A DNA stretch of 64,000 nucleotides from Maribellus comscasis (GTDB taxonomy: Bacteria > Bacteroidota > Bacteroidia > Bacteroidales > Prolixibacteraceae): positions 4,054,001-4,118,000 of the forward strand of contig NZ_CP046401.1 in the NCBI RefSeq assembly GCF_009762775.1. Direction: 5' to 3'. The notes under the pieces are model-generated. The model worked only from the letters and a program-made list of their open reading frames with translations, did not search any database and was not told the DNA's origin. The first letter of the stretch is position 1, and every line of letters begins with the position of its first letter. Positions 1-8,780 of the stretch are shown here, piece by piece. The position numbers and the translations under genes were made by a program.

Positions 1-505
1 GCTCTTTTACGGCTTCCTGTTTTTTCTCAATTTCATTTTTATCCAGAGATGGATGAATGAGCGAGTTCGCCAGTTTTTTGCGTCCGCTTTGGGTAGAGGT
101 ACGGTTTAAAAACTGAAACAGAGAACCCTCGCCAAAAACATCGAGGTCGTATGTGAAAAAGTGTTCGGTATTCAAAAATGACTCCCCGTTTTCAAAATGC
201 GAAAACGAATGCTGCAAAGCCAGAAGTTCGTTTTTTGTAATTTTTAACAGCACAGAAATTTTTTTCTTTCTTTTTTCGTGCTCAATATTCTTTTTTACCA
301 AGAAGGAAAAAAGGACAAGGGCCGCGACAGTAAAAAACATTGTTAGCCACGTGTCGAAACCAAGTGTTGAAACAGGAATGAAAATTAAAATAAATGAGGC
401 TAAACGATACCAGACAAAACGTCGAAGCAGGCCTGATACATTTTTTAAATCCTCTGTAAATTTTTCTTTTCTTTCGTTGTAAAAATCTGAAACGGGTCGG
501 TTCAT
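1..505 (-). CDS. Membrane-anchored MutS-like protein, N-terminal part (cut by window edge)
   Basis: The reading frame opens at an ATG at 505-503 and stays open to base 1, giving 168 residues with no stop, so the C-terminal part lies outside the window. Two hydrophobic segments (about residues 35-50 and 55-75) are followed by charged sequence and then by DLDVFGEGSLFQFLNRT and SGRKKLANSL, which resemble the MutS core (domain III) LFGxxSLFxxLNRT...GRRxL pattern. Membrane-anchored MutS-family proteins of this layout occur in Bacteroidota. Their role is unknown to me and they lack the mismatch-recognition domain I of MutS. The MutS ATPase domain is expected beyond the edge. The start lies one base after the PAP2 stop, so it is probably the last gene of the hpt-adk-obgE operon. 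The family call is inference from a short match. Confidence 0.7.
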   Translation of the reverse strand, partial: MNRPVSDFYNERKEKFTEDLKNVSGLLRRFVWYRLASFILIFIPVSTLGFDTWLTMFFTVAALVLFSFLVKKNIEHEKRKKKISVLLKITKNELLALQHSFSHFENGESFLNTEHFFTYDLDVFGEGSLFQFLNRTSTQSGRKKLANSLIHPSLDKNEIEKKQEAVKE

Positions 506-506
506 T

Positions 507-1199
507 TTACAGATAATTATAATAGTGGAGAATGGAAACAACAATCAAAACAGTTGTTGTTAATGTGAGAAATACAAGAAAGACTGTGCCAGACTGTTTT
601 ATGGCTAAACCGGTTGTTTCAATTTTAGGCATTCGAGTTCCAAAAAAGTGAATGTCGAGAAACATTAATGTTTTGAACATTATCCAACCAATTCCCCATC
701 CTAAAAGTGCACCAAAAAGAATATCAGTAGGGTAGTGAACTCCTGAGTAAATACGCGAATACGAGAGCAAAAGTGCCCAAAGTAATATTAAAATACTGTA
801 ACTGCGATTTTTGAAAATACGGGAAGTGAAAACATAAATACCAAAAGTGTTGGCCGCATGAGAAGATACAAAGCCATATTTTCCTCCTTTTCGTAAAACA
901 TTATGTACAAGATGTTCGATTTCCGGATTATATACAGGTCGCAGGCGTTCAACCCAATGTTTGATTAAAACTGAAATCTGGTCGCTGGCTAAAATTGTTA
1001 AAGCCAGAAAAATCACAATTAAAATTGATTTTTCACGGTATTTTTTTACAAAATAAAACAGGATAACAGCGTAAAAAGGAAGCCAGGTCTCTTTTCGCGT
1101 GGCCATTAACATGATTGTATCCCAGAAATCATTGTGAAAACTATTCAGGTATAAAAAAAGCTCGGTATCTAATTCCAATATTTTTTGAAGTAACTCCAT
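507..1199 (-). CDS. PAP2-family phosphatase (undecaprenyl-diphosphatase type)
   Basis: This 230-residue membrane protein belongs to the type 2 phosphatidic acid phosphatase family. The three signature motifs are visible: KHWVERLRP near residue 80, SSHA near 112 (PSGH in classical members) and SRIYSGVHYPTDILFG near 148, carrying the catalytic His and the Asp. There are five or six hydrophobic segments. Family members remove phosphate from lipid phosphates or diphosphates, in bacteria often undecaprenyl diphosphate on the outer face of the inner membrane. The substrate here is not shown by the sequence. Its ATG overlaps the last base of the obgE stop (TAATG), indicating translational coupling. 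Confidence 0.88.
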   Translation of the reverse strand: MELLQKILELDTELFLYLNSFHNDFWDTIMLMATRKETWLPFYAVILFYFVKKYREKSILIVIFLALTILASDQISVLIKHWVERLRPVYNPEIEHLVHNVLRKGGKYGFVSSHAANTFGIYVFTSRIFKNRSYSILILLWALLLSYSRIYSGVHYPTDILFGALLGWGIGWIMFKTLMFLDIHFFGTRMPKIETTGLAIKQSGTVFLVFLTLTTTVLIVVSILHYYNYL

Positions 1200-2188
1200 T
1201 AACTGTTTAATATTTCCCAGATTTTATCTTTTAGTTTTTGAATGTTGAATCCTGTAACCGATGAAAAAAACATGTGTGGAATTCCTTTTAATTCGTTGCT
1301 GATTTCTTTTATCAGTTCTTCATCCAGCATGTCTGCTTTCCCAATGGATAAAAAGCGCTGTTTGTCAAGTAACTCAGGATTGTATTTTTCAAGCTCATTT
1401 AAAAGGATTTTATATTCTTTGAGATGATCTTTACTGTCGGCCGGTACGATAAAAAGCAACATCGAATTGCGTTCAATATGTCTTAAAAAACGAATTCCCA
1501 GACCTTTCCCCTGGTGTGCACCTTCAATAATCCCCGGAATATCGGCCATTACAAACGAACGCTGCTCCCGGTGTCCTACAATTCCTAAATTTGGTACAAG
1601 GGTGGTGAAATGGTATTCAGCGATTTTGGGTTTTGCTGCCGAAACCACAGAAAGTAAGGTTGATTTGCCGGAACTGGGAAAACCAACCAGTCCAACATCA
1701 GCGAGAACTTTTAATTCCAGTATTTTCCAGCCTTCAACACCTTCTTCACCTGGCTGGGCGTAACGCGGTGTTTGGTTGGTTGATGATTTAAAGTGGTCGT
1801 TCCCCAATCCGCCACGACCGCCTTCCATTAAAATTTGTGATTCGCCATGTTTTGTGATTTCAAACAGAAACTCACCTGACTCGGCATCTCGTGCAACGGT
1901 TCCCAGCGGAACTTCCAGAGTGATATCCTCCCCATCTGCTCCGGTACTCCGTTGTTTACCTCCGGCTTCGCCATGTCCGGCTTTGATGTGTTTCTGATAT
2001 TTTAAATGAAGGAGAGTCCACATATTTTGGTTTCCCCGCAGGATAATGTGTCCCCCTCGGCCACCATCGCCTCCGTCGGGGCCTCCTTTTGGAATATACT
2101 TTTCTCTTCGCAAATGCGCTGAACCAGCCCCTCCGTCTCCCGATTTACAAAAAATCTTTACGTAATCAACAAAATTTGATTCAGCCAT
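1199..2188 (-). CDS. obgE: Obg/CgtA GTPase
   Basis: A 329-residue Obg-family GTPase. It has the glycine-rich Obg fold (about 1-160, with [10 protein letters not shown]), then a G domain with P-loop GFPSSGKS (169-176), G3 DIPG (216-219) and G5-like SSVTG (309-313). The family acts in late 50S ribosomal subunit assembly and stress signalling. The usual G4 NKxD is GKAD here (283-286). The C-terminal OCT domain found in some Firmicutes Obg proteins is absent; the protein ends right after the G domain. It sits between adk (85 bases upstream) and the PAP2 gene (one-base overlap) in a minus-strand operon. Confidence 0.96.
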   Translation of the reverse strand: MAESNFVDYVKIFCKSGDGGAGSAHLRREKYIPKGGPDGGDGGRGGHIILRGNQNMWTLLHLKYQKHIKAGHGEAGGKQRSTGADGEDITLEVPLGTVARDAESGEFLFEITKHGESQILMEGGRGGLGNDHFKSSTNQTPRYAQPGEEGVEGWKILELKVLADVGLVGFPSSGKSTLLSVVSAAKPKIAEYHFTTLVPNLGIVGHREQRSFVMADIPGIIEGAHQGKGLGIRFLRHIERNSMLLFIVPADSKDHLKEYKILLNELEKYNPELLDKQRFLSIGKADMLDEELIKEISNELKGIPHMFFSSVTGFNIQKLKDKIWEILNS

Positions 2189-2273
2189 TTTCTTCCCTTT
2201 TTACTCCTTCTTTTTGAATGATTATGTTTTGCGGTAAACTTCGCTGTTAAAGCAGAAATACATACAAAAGCAA

Positions 2274-2846
2274 TTAAAATTTTCCTACTACTTCTTTTAA
2301 CCTTCCGGCAATTTCTTCGATGGTTCCCATACCGTTTATACCGAAATGTTTGCCTTGTGGTTTGTAATATTCAATTAACGGTAATGTTTTTTTGTTGTAT
2401 ACATTAATCCGGGTTTCAATTACAGACTGGTCCTGGTCATCAGCTCTGCCTGAAACTTTTCCCCGGCTCAATAAACGGTTTATCAATTCTTGCTTTTCTA
2501 CCTCAAGACTCAGCATGCCTGAAATCGGTGTGTCATTTTCTTTCAGAAGCTTGTCCAGTGCTTTTGCTTGTTCAACGGTTCGAGGGAAACCATCAAATAT
2601 AAAGCCTTTTGCATCTTTGTTGCTTGCCAGTTTGCTTTTTATCATTCCGATAACCACTTCGTCGGGCACCAGTTCTCCTTTGTCCATATAACTTTTGGCT
2701 TCCAGGCCAAGCTCTGTTCCCGTTGCAATTTCACTTCGAAGTAAATCGCCTGTTGACAAGTGGTTCAATCCAAATGAATTGATTAGAAATTCAGCCTGTG
2801 TGCCTTTCCCCGCTCCCGGAGGGCCAAATAATACAAGATTTAGCAT
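2274..2846 (-). CDS. adk: Adenylate kinase
   Basis: A 190-residue adenylate kinase, interconverting ATP + AMP and 2 ADP in the cytoplasm. The P-loop GPPGAGKGTQ is at residues 8-17, the AMP-binding segment LSTGDLLR near 35, and FDGFPRTVEQA near 84. The LID is the short type (RGKVSGRADDQ...), without the four-Cys zinc insertion of long-form bacterial enzymes, which fits the 190-residue length common in Bacteroidota. It starts 12 bases after the hpt stop and precedes obgE, so the three are probably co-transcribed. Confidence 0.97.
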   Translation of the reverse strand: MLNLVLFGPPGAGKGTQAEFLINSFGLNHLSTGDLLRSEIATGTELGLEAKSYMDKGELVPDEVVIGMIKSKLASNKDAKGFIFDGFPRTVEQAKALDKLLKENDTPISGMLSLEVEKQELINRLLSRGKVSGRADDQDQSVIETRINVYNKKTLPLIEYYKPQGKHFGINGMGTIEEIAGRLKEVVGKF

Positions 2847-2858
2847 TTTTTTTGGTTT

Positions 2859-3401
2859 TTAATCGTTAATAACTGAGTAAATATCTATTAAATTTCTACC
2901 ATAGCCATCGTAATCCAAACCATATCCAACGATAAAATCGTTAGGAATTTCCAAACCAATATAATCCAACTGAACTTGTTTCTGTAAAGCATCCGGTTTG
3001 AGTAAGAGTGTTGCAATTTTTACCTCTTTCGGATTCATTCCTTCGAGTTGTTTCAGAATATTTTCAATGGTGATTCCTGTATCCACTATATCTTCAAGCA
3101 CAACAACTGTTCTGCCCTCAATTTTTTCGTTTATCCCGATTAACTGTTTAACATTTCCTGTTGTTTTATCTCCTTCGTAGGATGCCAGCTTTACAAAAGT
3201 GATTTCAGAATCCAGCAAATCGATACGTTTAAAAAGTTCGGCGGCAAACATAAATGACCCGTTTAAAATGCAGATAAAAAGAGGATTTTTATTTGCTAAT
3301 TCATTGTTCATTTTCTCCGCCATTTTTTCTACTTCGGAACGGATTTTTTCGTATGGAATAAAGAGTTTAAACTCTTTGTCAAGGATTTTTACCTGTTTCA
3401 T
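2859..3401 (-). CDS. hpt: Hypoxanthine phosphoribosyltransferase
   Basis: A 180-residue purine salvage enzyme that converts hypoxanthine (or guanine) and PRPP to IMP (or GMP). The PRPP-binding motif VVVLEDIVDTGIT is clear, as are LNGSFMFAAEL near the N terminus and the C-terminal IVGYGLDYDGYGRN loop. I chose the ATG at 3401 (MKQVKIL), which gives the normal family length. A longer frame to 3470 adds 23 residues without similarity and would run into the promoter space shared with purE. It is the first gene of the minus-strand hpt-adk-obgE-PAP2-mutS-like operon and is divergent from purE. Confidence 0.95.
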   Translation of the reverse strand: MKQVKILDKEFKLFIPYEKIRSEVEKMAEKMNNELANKNPLFICILNGSFMFAAELFKRIDLLDSEITFVKLASYEGDKTTGNVKQLIGINEKIEGRTVVVLEDIVDTGITIENILKQLEGMNPKEVKIATLLLKPDALQKQVQLDYIGLEIPNDFIVGYGLDYDGYGRNLIDIYSVIND

Positions 3402-3514
3402 CAAAGAAAAATGATTTTTTTTAGTTGTTAAATTGCCGTAATTTCGCCTTTGAAAAAATAAAATGTACAAATTAACAAAACAATTCGATTAACTGAAAAT
3501 ATAAGTTATAAAAC

Positions 3515-4021
3515 ATGGAGCCAAAAGTAAGTATTATTATGGGGAGCACGTCCGATTTGGATGTGATGGCAAAAGCTGCAAAGTTACTCGACGATTTTGA
3601 AATTCCGTTTGAAATGAATGCGCTTTCAGCGCATCGTACACCGGATGAAGTGGAGAAATTTGCGAAAGGAGCCAGGGACAATGGAATTAAAGTGATTATT
3701 GCTGGTGCCGGAATGGCAGCTCACCTGCCTGGAGTGATTGCAGCAATGACTCCGGTTCCTGTAATTGGCGTTCCGATTAATGCGAGTCTTTCCGGTTTCG
3801 ATTCAATTCTGGCTATCCTTCAAATGCCTCCGGGAATTCCGGTTGCAACCGTTGCTGTAAACGGTGCGATGAATGCCGCTATTTTGGCTGTTCAAATGAT
3901 GGCTACAGGGGATGATGTGTTGATGCAAAAATTGGTAGATTATAAAGAGAGTCTGAAACAGAAAATTGTAAAAGCAAATTCCGAACTCTCAGAAGTGAAA
4001 TACAACTTCAAAACCAATTGA
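3515..4021 (+). CDS. purE: N5-carboxyaminoimidazole ribonucleotide mutase
   Basis: A 168-residue class I PurE of de novo purine synthesis, converting N5-CAIR to CAIR. The signature IIMGSTSDLDVM starts at residue 7. SAHRTPDE (near 40) carries the conserved His, and AGAGMAAHLPGV and PVIGVPI follow. Class I PurE works with PurK, which is not in this window. The gene is divergent from hpt, another purine gene. A TAATTTCG box at 3439-3446, one mismatch from the Bacteroidota -7 consensus TAnnTTTG, is a possible promoter. Confidence 0.96.
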   Translation: MEPKVSIIMGSTSDLDVMAKAAKLLDDFEIPFEMNALSAHRTPDEVEKFAKGARDNGIKVIIAGAGMAAHLPGVIAAMTPVPVIGVPINASLSGFDSILAILQMPPGIPVATVAVNGAMNAAILAVQMMATGDDVLMQKLVDYKESLKQKIVKANSELSEVKYNFKTN

Positions 4022-4055
4022 TTTTTAGAAAATAAGATATTTTAGTAAATTAGTG

Positions 4056-4075
4056 GGGACGGATTTTTCCGTCTC
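4056..4075 (+). terminator. Weak hairpin between purE and the barrel-protein pair
   Basis: GACGG (4058-4062) and CCGTC (4069-4073) flank a T-rich loop, and the stem can extend by G-U pairs. It is followed by TCTTCTAATTT, a poor T-tract. It may be a weak terminator after purE, lying only 12-29 bases before the next start. Confidence 0.3.
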
Positions 4076-4084
4076 TTCTAATTT

Positions 4085-4900
4085 ATGATGAAACAGTTTT
4101 TGTTTACAGTTAGCTTCCTGATTCTCGGTATTTTTGCATTTTCTATTGAGAATTACCCTTCCGGTGCACGTTCGCTGGCACTTTCGCATGCGTCAGTTTC
4201 TTTTTCCGATGTTTGGAGTACCTTTCACAATCAGGCCGGGTTGACTGGTGTAAATGCTTTTTCCGCTGGTTTTTTCTACGAGTCGAAATTTCAGATTGAG
4301 GAACTTTCTCTTGTTTCAGGAGCCCTGGTGTTGCCAACTGCTTCCGGAAATTTTGGAGTCAGTTTTTTTCAATTTGGAGAAGGAAATTTTAAAGAAAATA
4401 AATTTGGACTGGCTTTTTCAAAGCTGCTGACAAAAAGGCTTGGTGCAGGAATTCAACTTGATTATCTGTCGCAAACATTTCCGGAAAACTCGCGCTCAAA
4501 AGGCTTTGTAACAATAGAGGGAGGTGCCATTTTCTCAGCTTCGGAGGATTTGGTGTTTGGGGCGCATGTTTTTAATCCTTTTTTGCGTGGAATAGAAACA
4601 TTAAACGGGAAACAAAAGGTGCCTGCTGTTTTTCGTTTGGGCGGGCGTTATCATTTTGATACAGTGGTTCTCCTGGCTTTTGAAGCCGAAAAAAACAGCA
4701 GGAATCCATTACTCATGAAAACAGGAGTAGAATTCAAGCCGGTAGAGAACCTAGCTTTACGTTTTGGAGTTTCGGGAAAACCTTTTAAATACACAGCCGG
4801 ACTTGGCTACACCTTTGGAAAAGTTACAACCGATATCGGTTTTAGCTATCACGGAAACCTTGGGTTTACACCATCAGTTTCACTTCAGTTTAATTTATAA
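4085..4900 (+). CDS. PorV/PorQ-like outer-membrane beta-barrel protein
   Basis: A 271-residue exported protein with an N-terminal signal peptide (about 1-20, ending near FAFS). It is followed by YPSGARSLALSHASVSFSD and FHNQAGL, the pattern at the start of PorV/PorQ and related FadL-like barrels of Bacteroidota (GARxxAMGxAxVAxxxD...NPAGL). The rest alternates short amphipathic strands and ends in VSLQFNL, a typical barrel C terminus with a terminal hydrophobic residue. PorQ and PorV proper are type IX secretion parts. This shorter protein could be a paralogue, and the role is not established by sequence. Its stop overlaps the next start (TAATG), so it is tightly coupled to the helix-hairpin-helix barrel protein. 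Confidence 0.7.
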   Translation: MMKQFLFTVSFLILGIFAFSIENYPSGARSLALSHASVSFSDVWSTFHNQAGLTGVNAFSAGFFYESKFQIEELSLVSGALVLPTASGNFGVSFFQFGEGNFKENKFGLAFSKLLTKRLGAGIQLDYLSQTFPENSRSKGFVTIEGGAIFSASEDLVFGAHVFNPFLRGIETLNGKQKVPAVFRLGGRYHFDTVVLLAFEAEKNSRNPLLMKTGVEFKPVENLALRFGVSGKPFKYTAGLGYTFGKVTTDIGFSYHGNLGFTPSVSLQFNL

Positions 4901-6942
4901 TGAAATGGGGCAAAGAACATATCATTGCTTTTGCACTTTTGCTTGCTTCCTTAGGTTTGTCTGCACAAGAGACAGATCCGCTTCGAACCATTGAAGCGAT
5001 TTTGGAATCACTGGCAGGAACACTGGAAGAGGAGTCAGGTGCCGCACTGATAATTGAAGATTTGGAACGTTTGGCAGAAAATCCGCTTAATATTAATTCT
5101 GCTTCTGCATCAGAGCTTTCCCGTTTACACTTTCTGGACGACATTCAAATTCGGAATTTAATTCATTACCGTGAACAGTATGGTGCAATTTATTCCATTT
5201 ATGAACTAAATACCATTGAGGGATTTTCACCTGATTTGCTTTTGAAAATGGAACCATTTATTTCGTTTGGCACATTGGAAGAAGAGCCTCAACGTTTTTC
5301 TGAAACCTTAAAATACGGGCGACATCAATTATTGATTCGAACGCTGACAACAACACAAATTCCAAAAGGATATAAAAAAAGAGATGATGGTTCGATTCCT
5401 TATGAAGGGAGCCGGCTCAGGTATTATTCGCGTTACCGTTTTGAAGCTGGAGATAATTTCTCTGTAGGTTTTACGGCTGAAAAAGATCCGGGCGAGGCAT
5501 TTTTTCTTGGCTCAAACAGAAGTGGATTTGATTTTTATTCTGGTCATATAAGCACCAAAATGAGTTCGGTTATTGAAAATGTTACCGTTGGTGATTTTTG
5601 GATTCGCTCGGGACAGGGGCTGGTGCTTTGGCAGGGGTTTTCTATGAATAAATCGCTTAATGCCCTTGATATTTTTAAAACCAACCAGGGAGTGCGTCCA
5701 TTTACTTCGACCGATGAAAACAAGTTTTTCAGAGGCCTTGCAACTTCATTAAAATTCCAAGACCTTGGCCTGATCCTTTTTTACTCTCACAAAAACGATG
5801 ATGCAAATATTATTTTTACCGATTCGCTTCCAACAAGTTTTTCAAGTTTGCAAACTTCAGGTTATCATCGCACGGAAAATGAAATAGCCGATGAAAAATC
5901 GCTTGAAAATTTGAATTGGGGAGCGATTGTAACCTGGCAGTTTAACTACCTGAAACTGGGAGCTACTTTTGTTGCAGAGCAGTTTGGTTTGCCTTTTGTC
6001 CGAAATGAGCAATTATACAACAAATTTCGTTTTTCCGGGTCGAAAAATTATACGGCCGGCATGGATTATCTTTTCAGCAGAGGAAAATACCAGTTGTTTG
6101 GCGAAGCTGCAATTTCAAAATCAAAAGGGAAAGCATTTTTGCAGGGTGCGGTAGCACATTGGCACGACCGTTTTAATTTATCATTGTTATTTCGCCATTT
6201 CGATAAAGATTATCATGCACTTTGGGCAAATCCGTTTGCCGAAGGAAGTTCAGCCGAAAATGAAACAGGCTTGTATTTGGGCACCCGGATTTTGCCGGTT
6301 AAATTTGTGACACTTTCAGCCTATACCGATTTTTATCATTCGGAGTGGGTGAATTATACAACTGCCGGCCCGGCAACCGGATGGGAGGTTTTTACACAAG
6401 CCGATTTTCGATTCTCGGAGAAATTTCAGTTTTATCTTCGTTATAAAAATAAAGAAAAAGATCAGAAAGTAAAACTTGATAAATTATATCAGAACAAATC
6501 AGAACAAAACAGAAAAATTCGCTTGCATCTTCAGTATAAACCCGGTGAAAAGTATACTTATAAAACCCGTTTTGAGCATTCATTTTTTAAAGGACTGGAA
6601 AAAGAGAAAGGATTTTTAATGTTTCAGGATGTACAATATTCATCGGTTTCCTTTCCGTTGAATTGTTCTGTCCGGCTGGCCTGGTTTTCAACCGGGGGAT
6701 ACAATTCCCGTATTTATGCTTACGAAAACGACCTGCTTTATACATTTTCTGTCCCGGCATTTTACGATAAAGGGTTCCGGGGATATTTCAATTTAAAATA
6801 TCAGATTTCAGAAAAATTGGATTGCTGGTTCAAAATCGGACACACCATTTACAACGAACGGGAATCAATCAGTTCGGGCTATAATGAAATAGCCGGGAAT
6901 CAAAAAACCGAACTAAAATTTCAATTGAGGTTGAAAATATAG
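4900..6942 (+). CDS. Exported helix-hairpin-helix (ComEA-like) domain plus predicted outer-membrane barrel
   Basis: A 680-residue protein with a signal peptide (about 1-22, ...LGLSAQ). Residues about 60-125 resemble a ComEA tandem helix-hairpin-helix domain: LNINSASASELSRL, then IRNLIHYREQYGAIYSIYEL, then LLLKMEPFI. The GxG hairpin glycines of DNA-binding HhH are replaced (FLDD and EGFSP), so DNA binding is uncertain. From about residue 135 to the end the sequence is aromatic-rich and strand-like, consistent with a large beta-barrel, and it ends in KFQLRLKI. It is translationally coupled to the PorV/PorQ-like gene. Function unknown to me; an envelope role is inferred. Confidence 0.65.
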   Translation: MKWGKEHIIAFALLLASLGLSAQETDPLRTIEAILESLAGTLEEESGAALIIEDLERLAENPLNINSASASELSRLHFLDDIQIRNLIHYREQYGAIYSIYELNTIEGFSPDLLLKMEPFISFGTLEEEPQRFSETLKYGRHQLLIRTLTTTQIPKGYKKRDDGSIPYEGSRLRYYSRYRFEAGDNFSVGFTAEKDPGEAFFLGSNRSGFDFYSGHISTKMSSVIENVTVGDFWIRSGQGLVLWQGFSMNKSLNALDIFKTNQGVRPFTSTDENKFFRGLATSLKFQDLGLILFYSHKNDDANIIFTDSLPTSFSSLQTSGYHRTENEIADEKSLENLNWGAIVTWQFNYLKLGATFVAEQFGLPFVRNEQLYNKFRFSGSKNYTAGMDYLFSRGKYQLFGEAAISKSKGKAFLQGAVAHWHDRFNLSLLFRHFDKDYHALWANPFAEGSSAENETGLYLGTRILPVKFVTLSAYTDFYHSEWVNYTTAGPATGWEVFTQADFRFSEKFQFYLRYKNKEKDQKVKLDKLYQNKSEQNRKIRLHLQYKPGEKYTYKTRFEHSFFKGLEKEKGFLMFQDVQYSSVSFPLNCSVRLAWFSTGGYNSRIYAYENDLLYTFSVPAFYDKGFRGYFNLKYQISEKLDCWFKIGHTIYNERESISSGYNEIAGNQKTELKFQLRLKI

Positions 6943-6985
6943 ATTTGAATTCATTACTTTGCCCTGTTTTACAAAAAAGCTAAAA

Positions 6986-8128
6986 ATGCCTGAATTTAAT
7001 TTTGATGACATACGCCCTTATACCGACAAAGAAGTTAAAGAGAAAATAAAATTGCTGATTAAAGACCCTGTTTTTGATGAGGTTTTAATGCACATGTTCA
7101 AAGTCCGGCCTAAGGTGGAGATGATAAAATTGCAGTTGCGGATGGTGCGAACTGTGCGGCAGTTACAGGGAACTTTTGTATACGACATGCTCCGGATGAT
7201 TATCAACAAAACTTCGGATGGGCTGACTCACACAGGTCTCGATAAACTCGATAAAAAGAAAGCGTACCTTTTTATTTCCAATCACCGCGATATTGTACTT
7301 GATGCAGCATTTATCAATTATCTTATTTTTGAAAAGGGAATGAATACAACGAATGTTGCCATCGGGAATAACCTGCTTTTATATACCTGGATTGAACATG
7401 CAGTAAAACTTAACCGTGCTTTTGTTGTGAAGCGGAATCTTCCACCGCGGGAATTGATGGAATCTTCAAAGAAAGTTTCTCACTATATACGAAAATCAAT
7501 TGTTGAAGACAATGTTTCGGTTTGGATAGCACAGCGGGAAGGCCGCACTAAAGACGGATTTGACAAAACGCAGGTGAGTGTACTTAAAATGCTGAATATG
7601 AGTAATGCGTCAGGTTTTTCAGAAGGATTTAATGAATTGAATATTGTTCCGGTATCAATCTCATACGAGATAGAACCTTGTGGTTTGGCAAAAATGAAAG
7701 AGCTGATAAAAAAGGAACATTATGGCCAGAAAAAAACCAGCAAAGACGATTTGAAAAGTATGTCGATGGGGATGTTTAATCCAAAAGGAAGAATGCGTTT
7801 TTCATTTGGAACTCAAATTAAAATAGATCTTGAGGAAGCAAAAACAAGAGAGAAACAAAATCAACTGGCAGAGGTACTGGCTGCTAAAATTGACAGTCAG
7901 ATATATTCCAACTTTAAACTGTGGCCCAGCAATTATGTTGCCTACGATTTACTGACAGGGGAGGACCGGTTCAGACATAAATATTCGGAAGAAGAGAAAA
8001 AACATTTTGAGCTGATGTTGGAACAGGCGATGATTTTTATCGATTTCCCGATTACAGATATTACCGAGCGATTTTTAAGAATTTATGCCAATCCGGTAAT
8101 AAATAAACTTGCTGTAACAGGAGGATGA
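6986..8128 (+). CDS. PlsC-like glycerophospholipid acyltransferase
   Basis: A 380-residue protein with a PlsC/PlsB-type acyltransferase core. SNHRDIVLDAAF carries the catalytic His with an Asp six residues on, and AQREGRTKDG resembles the EGxR phosphate-binding motif. VPVSISYEIEPC follows. Proteins of this kind transfer acyl chains to glycerol-3-phosphate or lysophospholipids at the inner membrane; the acceptor is not shown here. I use the ATG at 6986, since the frame upstream has only a TTG at 6959 inside a probable promoter box (TTACTTTG, 6954-6961). The stop overlaps the HAD gene start by four bases (ATGA), so the two are coupled. Confidence 0.82.
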   Translation: MPEFNFDDIRPYTDKEVKEKIKLLIKDPVFDEVLMHMFKVRPKVEMIKLQLRMVRTVRQLQGTFVYDMLRMIINKTSDGLTHTGLDKLDKKKAYLFISNHRDIVLDAAFINYLIFEKGMNTTNVAIGNNLLLYTWIEHAVKLNRAFVVKRNLPPRELMESSKKVSHYIRKSIVEDNVSVWIAQREGRTKDGFDKTQVSVLKMLNMSNASGFSEGFNELNIVPVSISYEIEPCGLAKMKELIKKEHYGQKKTSKDDLKSMSMGMFNPKGRMRFSFGTQIKIDLEEAKTREKQNQLAEVLAAKIDSQIYSNFKLWPSNYVAYDLLTGEDRFRHKYSEEEKKHFELMLEQAMIFIDFPITDITERFLRIYANPVINKLAVTGG

Positions 8129-8769
8129 AAATGACAAAGGCCATTATCTGGGACTGGAACGGAACGCTTTTGAATGATCTTGATTTTTGTATTTCAACAA
8201 TAAACATTTTACTAAAAAGAAGAGAACTACCTTTGTTAAACCGGAACAGTTACAAAGAGGTGTTTTCTTTTCCGGTGAAAGAATATTATAAAGCAATAGG
8301 TTTTGATTTTAAAAAAGAGGACTTTTCAATCCCTGCAAAAGAATTTATCGATTTATACGATGGCGGCGTCGGAAGTTGCGGACTGCATCCGTCTGCTATA
8401 GATGTACTTGAGTATTTCAGAAATCAGGGATTCCGGCAGTTTGTTCTTTCGGCGATGAAACAAAATATGCTTGAAAAGACACTTCAACAAAACAAAATTT
8501 TTCATTTTTTTGAAGGAGTAGCAGGCTTAAATGATCACTATGCAGTTTCAAAAATAGAAAGAGGAAAAGAGTTGATTCAACAGTATCAAATTAACGTTGA
8601 AAGTTCATGGATTGTAGGGGATACGACTCATGATTTTGAAGTAGCTGAGCAGCTTGGAATAAAATGTATTTTAGTTGCCGACGGGCATCAATCAGTACAA
8701 AGACTCAAAGGAACCAACATGCCGGTAATGGAGAAACTTTTGGAGTTAAAAAGCTGGCAGGAATTTTAA
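8125..8769 (+). CDS. HAD-superfamily hydrolase (phosphoglycolate phosphatase-like)
   Basis: A 214-residue HAD hydrolase. Motif I is IIWDWNGTLLND (DxNGT, with Asn at the second position, a known variant), motif II is FVLSAMKQ, and motif IV is WIVGDTTHDFEVA. It has an alpha-helical cap between motifs I and II. HAD enzymes of this subgroup dephosphorylate small phosphorylated metabolites; the substrate is unknown. It overlaps the acyltransferase by four bases. A second in-frame ATG lies two codons downstream. It ends 11 bases before the convergent recJ stop. Confidence 0.85.
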   Translation: MKMTKAIIWDWNGTLLNDLDFCISTINILLKRRELPLLNRNSYKEVFSFPVKEYYKAIGFDFKKEDFSIPAKEFIDLYDGGVGSCGLHPSAIDVLEYFRNQGFRQFVLSAMKQNMLEKTLQQNKIFHFFEGVAGLNDHYAVSKIERGKELIQQYQINVESSWIVGDTTHDFEVAEQLGIKCILVADGHQSVQRLKGTNMPVMEKLLELKSWQEF

Positions 8770-8780
8770 ATTGACGGGGC

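Noticed and set aside
153..482. 109-codon open frame on the plus strand at the left edge
   Set aside because: It lies antisense to the MutS-like gene, which has better protein character (transmembrane helices and MutS core motifs); the plus-strand translation is Phe/Ser-rich without pattern.
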